A DNA stretch of 64,000 bases from Rhizobium sp. RU36D (GTDB taxonomy: Bacteria; Pseudomonadota; Alphaproteobacteria; Rhizobiales; Rhizobiaceae), in the NCBI RefSeq assembly GCF_900176345.1, contig NZ_FWXU01000012.1:1-64000 (forward strand). Direction: 5' to 3'. Position 1 is the stretch's first letter; each line of letters begins with the position of its first letter. Of this stretch, positions 63,575-64,000 are shown piece by piece. The position numbers and the translations under genes are program-made. Below the pieces are notes generated by a model, which was not told the origin of the DNA, ran no database searches, and was given only the letters and a program-made list of their open reading frames with translations.

Positions 63575-64000
63575 ATGTCCAATCCCGTTACCGTTGAAGT
63601 CACCCGCGGCGCTCTTGTCGAAAGCCGCCATCGCGGCCTTGCCGTCGTTGTCGATGGCGACGGTCGGCTGGTGACCGCGCTGGGCGATCCCGATACGCCG
63701 GTCTTTCCGCGCTCGGCCTGTAAGGCCATGCAGGCGCTGCCGCTGGTGGAAAGCGGTGCGGCGGATGCCTATGGCTTCGGCGCTCGGGAATTGGCGCTGG
63801 CCTGCTCCTCCCACTCCGGCGAAGATGCCCATGTGGACCTTGCCGCCTCCATGCTGGCGCGCGCAGGGCGTGACGTGAACAGCCTGGAATGCGGCGCTCA
63901 CTGGTCGTCCGACCAGGCGACGCTGATCCACCAGGCCCGCACCATGGACAAGCCGACCGCGCTGCATAACAACTGCTCCGGCAAGCATTCCGGCTTCATC
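63575..64000 (+). CDS. L-asparaginase, Rhizobium etli-type (truncated by window edge)
   Basis: The first 142 residues of a longer gene. EVTRGALVESRHRG, FPRSACKAMQALPLVE, ACSSHSGE and the metal/catalytic NNCSGKHSGF are characteristic of the R. etli-type asparaginase family (AnsA), which differs from the E. coli type I/II enzymes. It hydrolyses asparagine to aspartate and ammonia. It starts 78 bp after the GT41 stop on the same strand. Confidence 0.87.
   Translation, partial: MSNPVTVEVTRGALVESRHRGLAVVVDGDGRLVTALGDPDTPVFPRSACKAMQALPLVESGAADAYGFGARELALACSSHSGEDAHVDLAASMLARAGRDVNSLECGAHWSSDQATLIHQARTMDKPTALHNNCSGKHSGFI

Overview
The window is high-GC chromosomal DNA of a Rhizobiaceae-type alphaproteobacterium (Rhizobium/Agrobacterium/Ensifer/Shinella group). 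The evidence is a betI-betC-betB-betA choline-sulfate operon, an AcvB/VirJ gene next to an LpiA-like aminoacyl-phosphatidylglycerol synthase domain, a Rhizobium etli-type asparaginase, and many mosaic palindromic repeats of the RIME kind between genes. These are family-level recognitions made by eye; no database search was run.

Layout. Positions 1-1656 are the right end of an integrated element: a DUF1515-like membrane protein, a tyrosine integrase, and a 47-nt 3' half of tRNA-Pro(CGG) that looks like the attachment site. Positions 1790-8316 hold ordinary genes: a polytopic membrane protein, a TPR/PRMT-like methyltransferase, a DUF4126 protein with a flavin oxidoreductase, and a YciE/DUF892 protein. 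Positions 8460-37845 form a roughly 29-kb catabolic and transport locus. It contains a molybdenum hydroxylase, an aldehyde dehydrogenase, a GMC oxidoreductase, a two-subunit TPP enzyme, five amidohydrolases (adenine, guanine and 8-oxoguanine deaminase types plus two SAH/MTA-deaminase-like), a complete BMP-type purine/nucleoside ABC transporter, LysR and LacI regulators, and two toxin-antitoxin pairs.

The most unusual content of that locus is a split Rieske oxygenase. Two paralogous catalytic subunits (14191-15060 and 32300-33157) keep the mononuclear-iron motif D-x2-H-x4-H but have lost the Rieske cluster. A separate Rieske protein (23828-24520) overlaps a GST-like gene (23196-23828). This parts list resembles the NdmC/NdmD-Rieske/NdmE arrangement of methylxanthine N-demethylation. 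I therefore infer a system that imports an N-substituted purine, removes the substituent oxidatively, oxidises the released aldehyde or alcohol, and deaminates and hydroxylates the ring. The substrate is not determined, and no reductase is encoded here. Two near-identical 15-bp LysR-type boxes (19477-19491, 24971-24985) tie two of the transcription units together.

Positions 37896-48665 hold a soluble chemoreceptor, a MerR-B12 (CarH/LitR-like) regulator, the sulfate-assimilation genes cysN-cysD-cysH, the LpiA-like/AcvB pair, two small envelope genes and a third toxin-antitoxin pair. Positions 48681-54330 are betABC and betI with a clear BetI operator. Positions 54537-64000 hold an EAL-CBS-GGDEF protein, an SDR, a glucosaminidase-amidase with a small membrane protein, a quinone oxidoreductase, a candidate small RNA with a 24-codon ORF, a DUF3750 protein, a GT41 (SPINDLY/OGT-like) glycosyltransferase and a truncated asparaginase gene.
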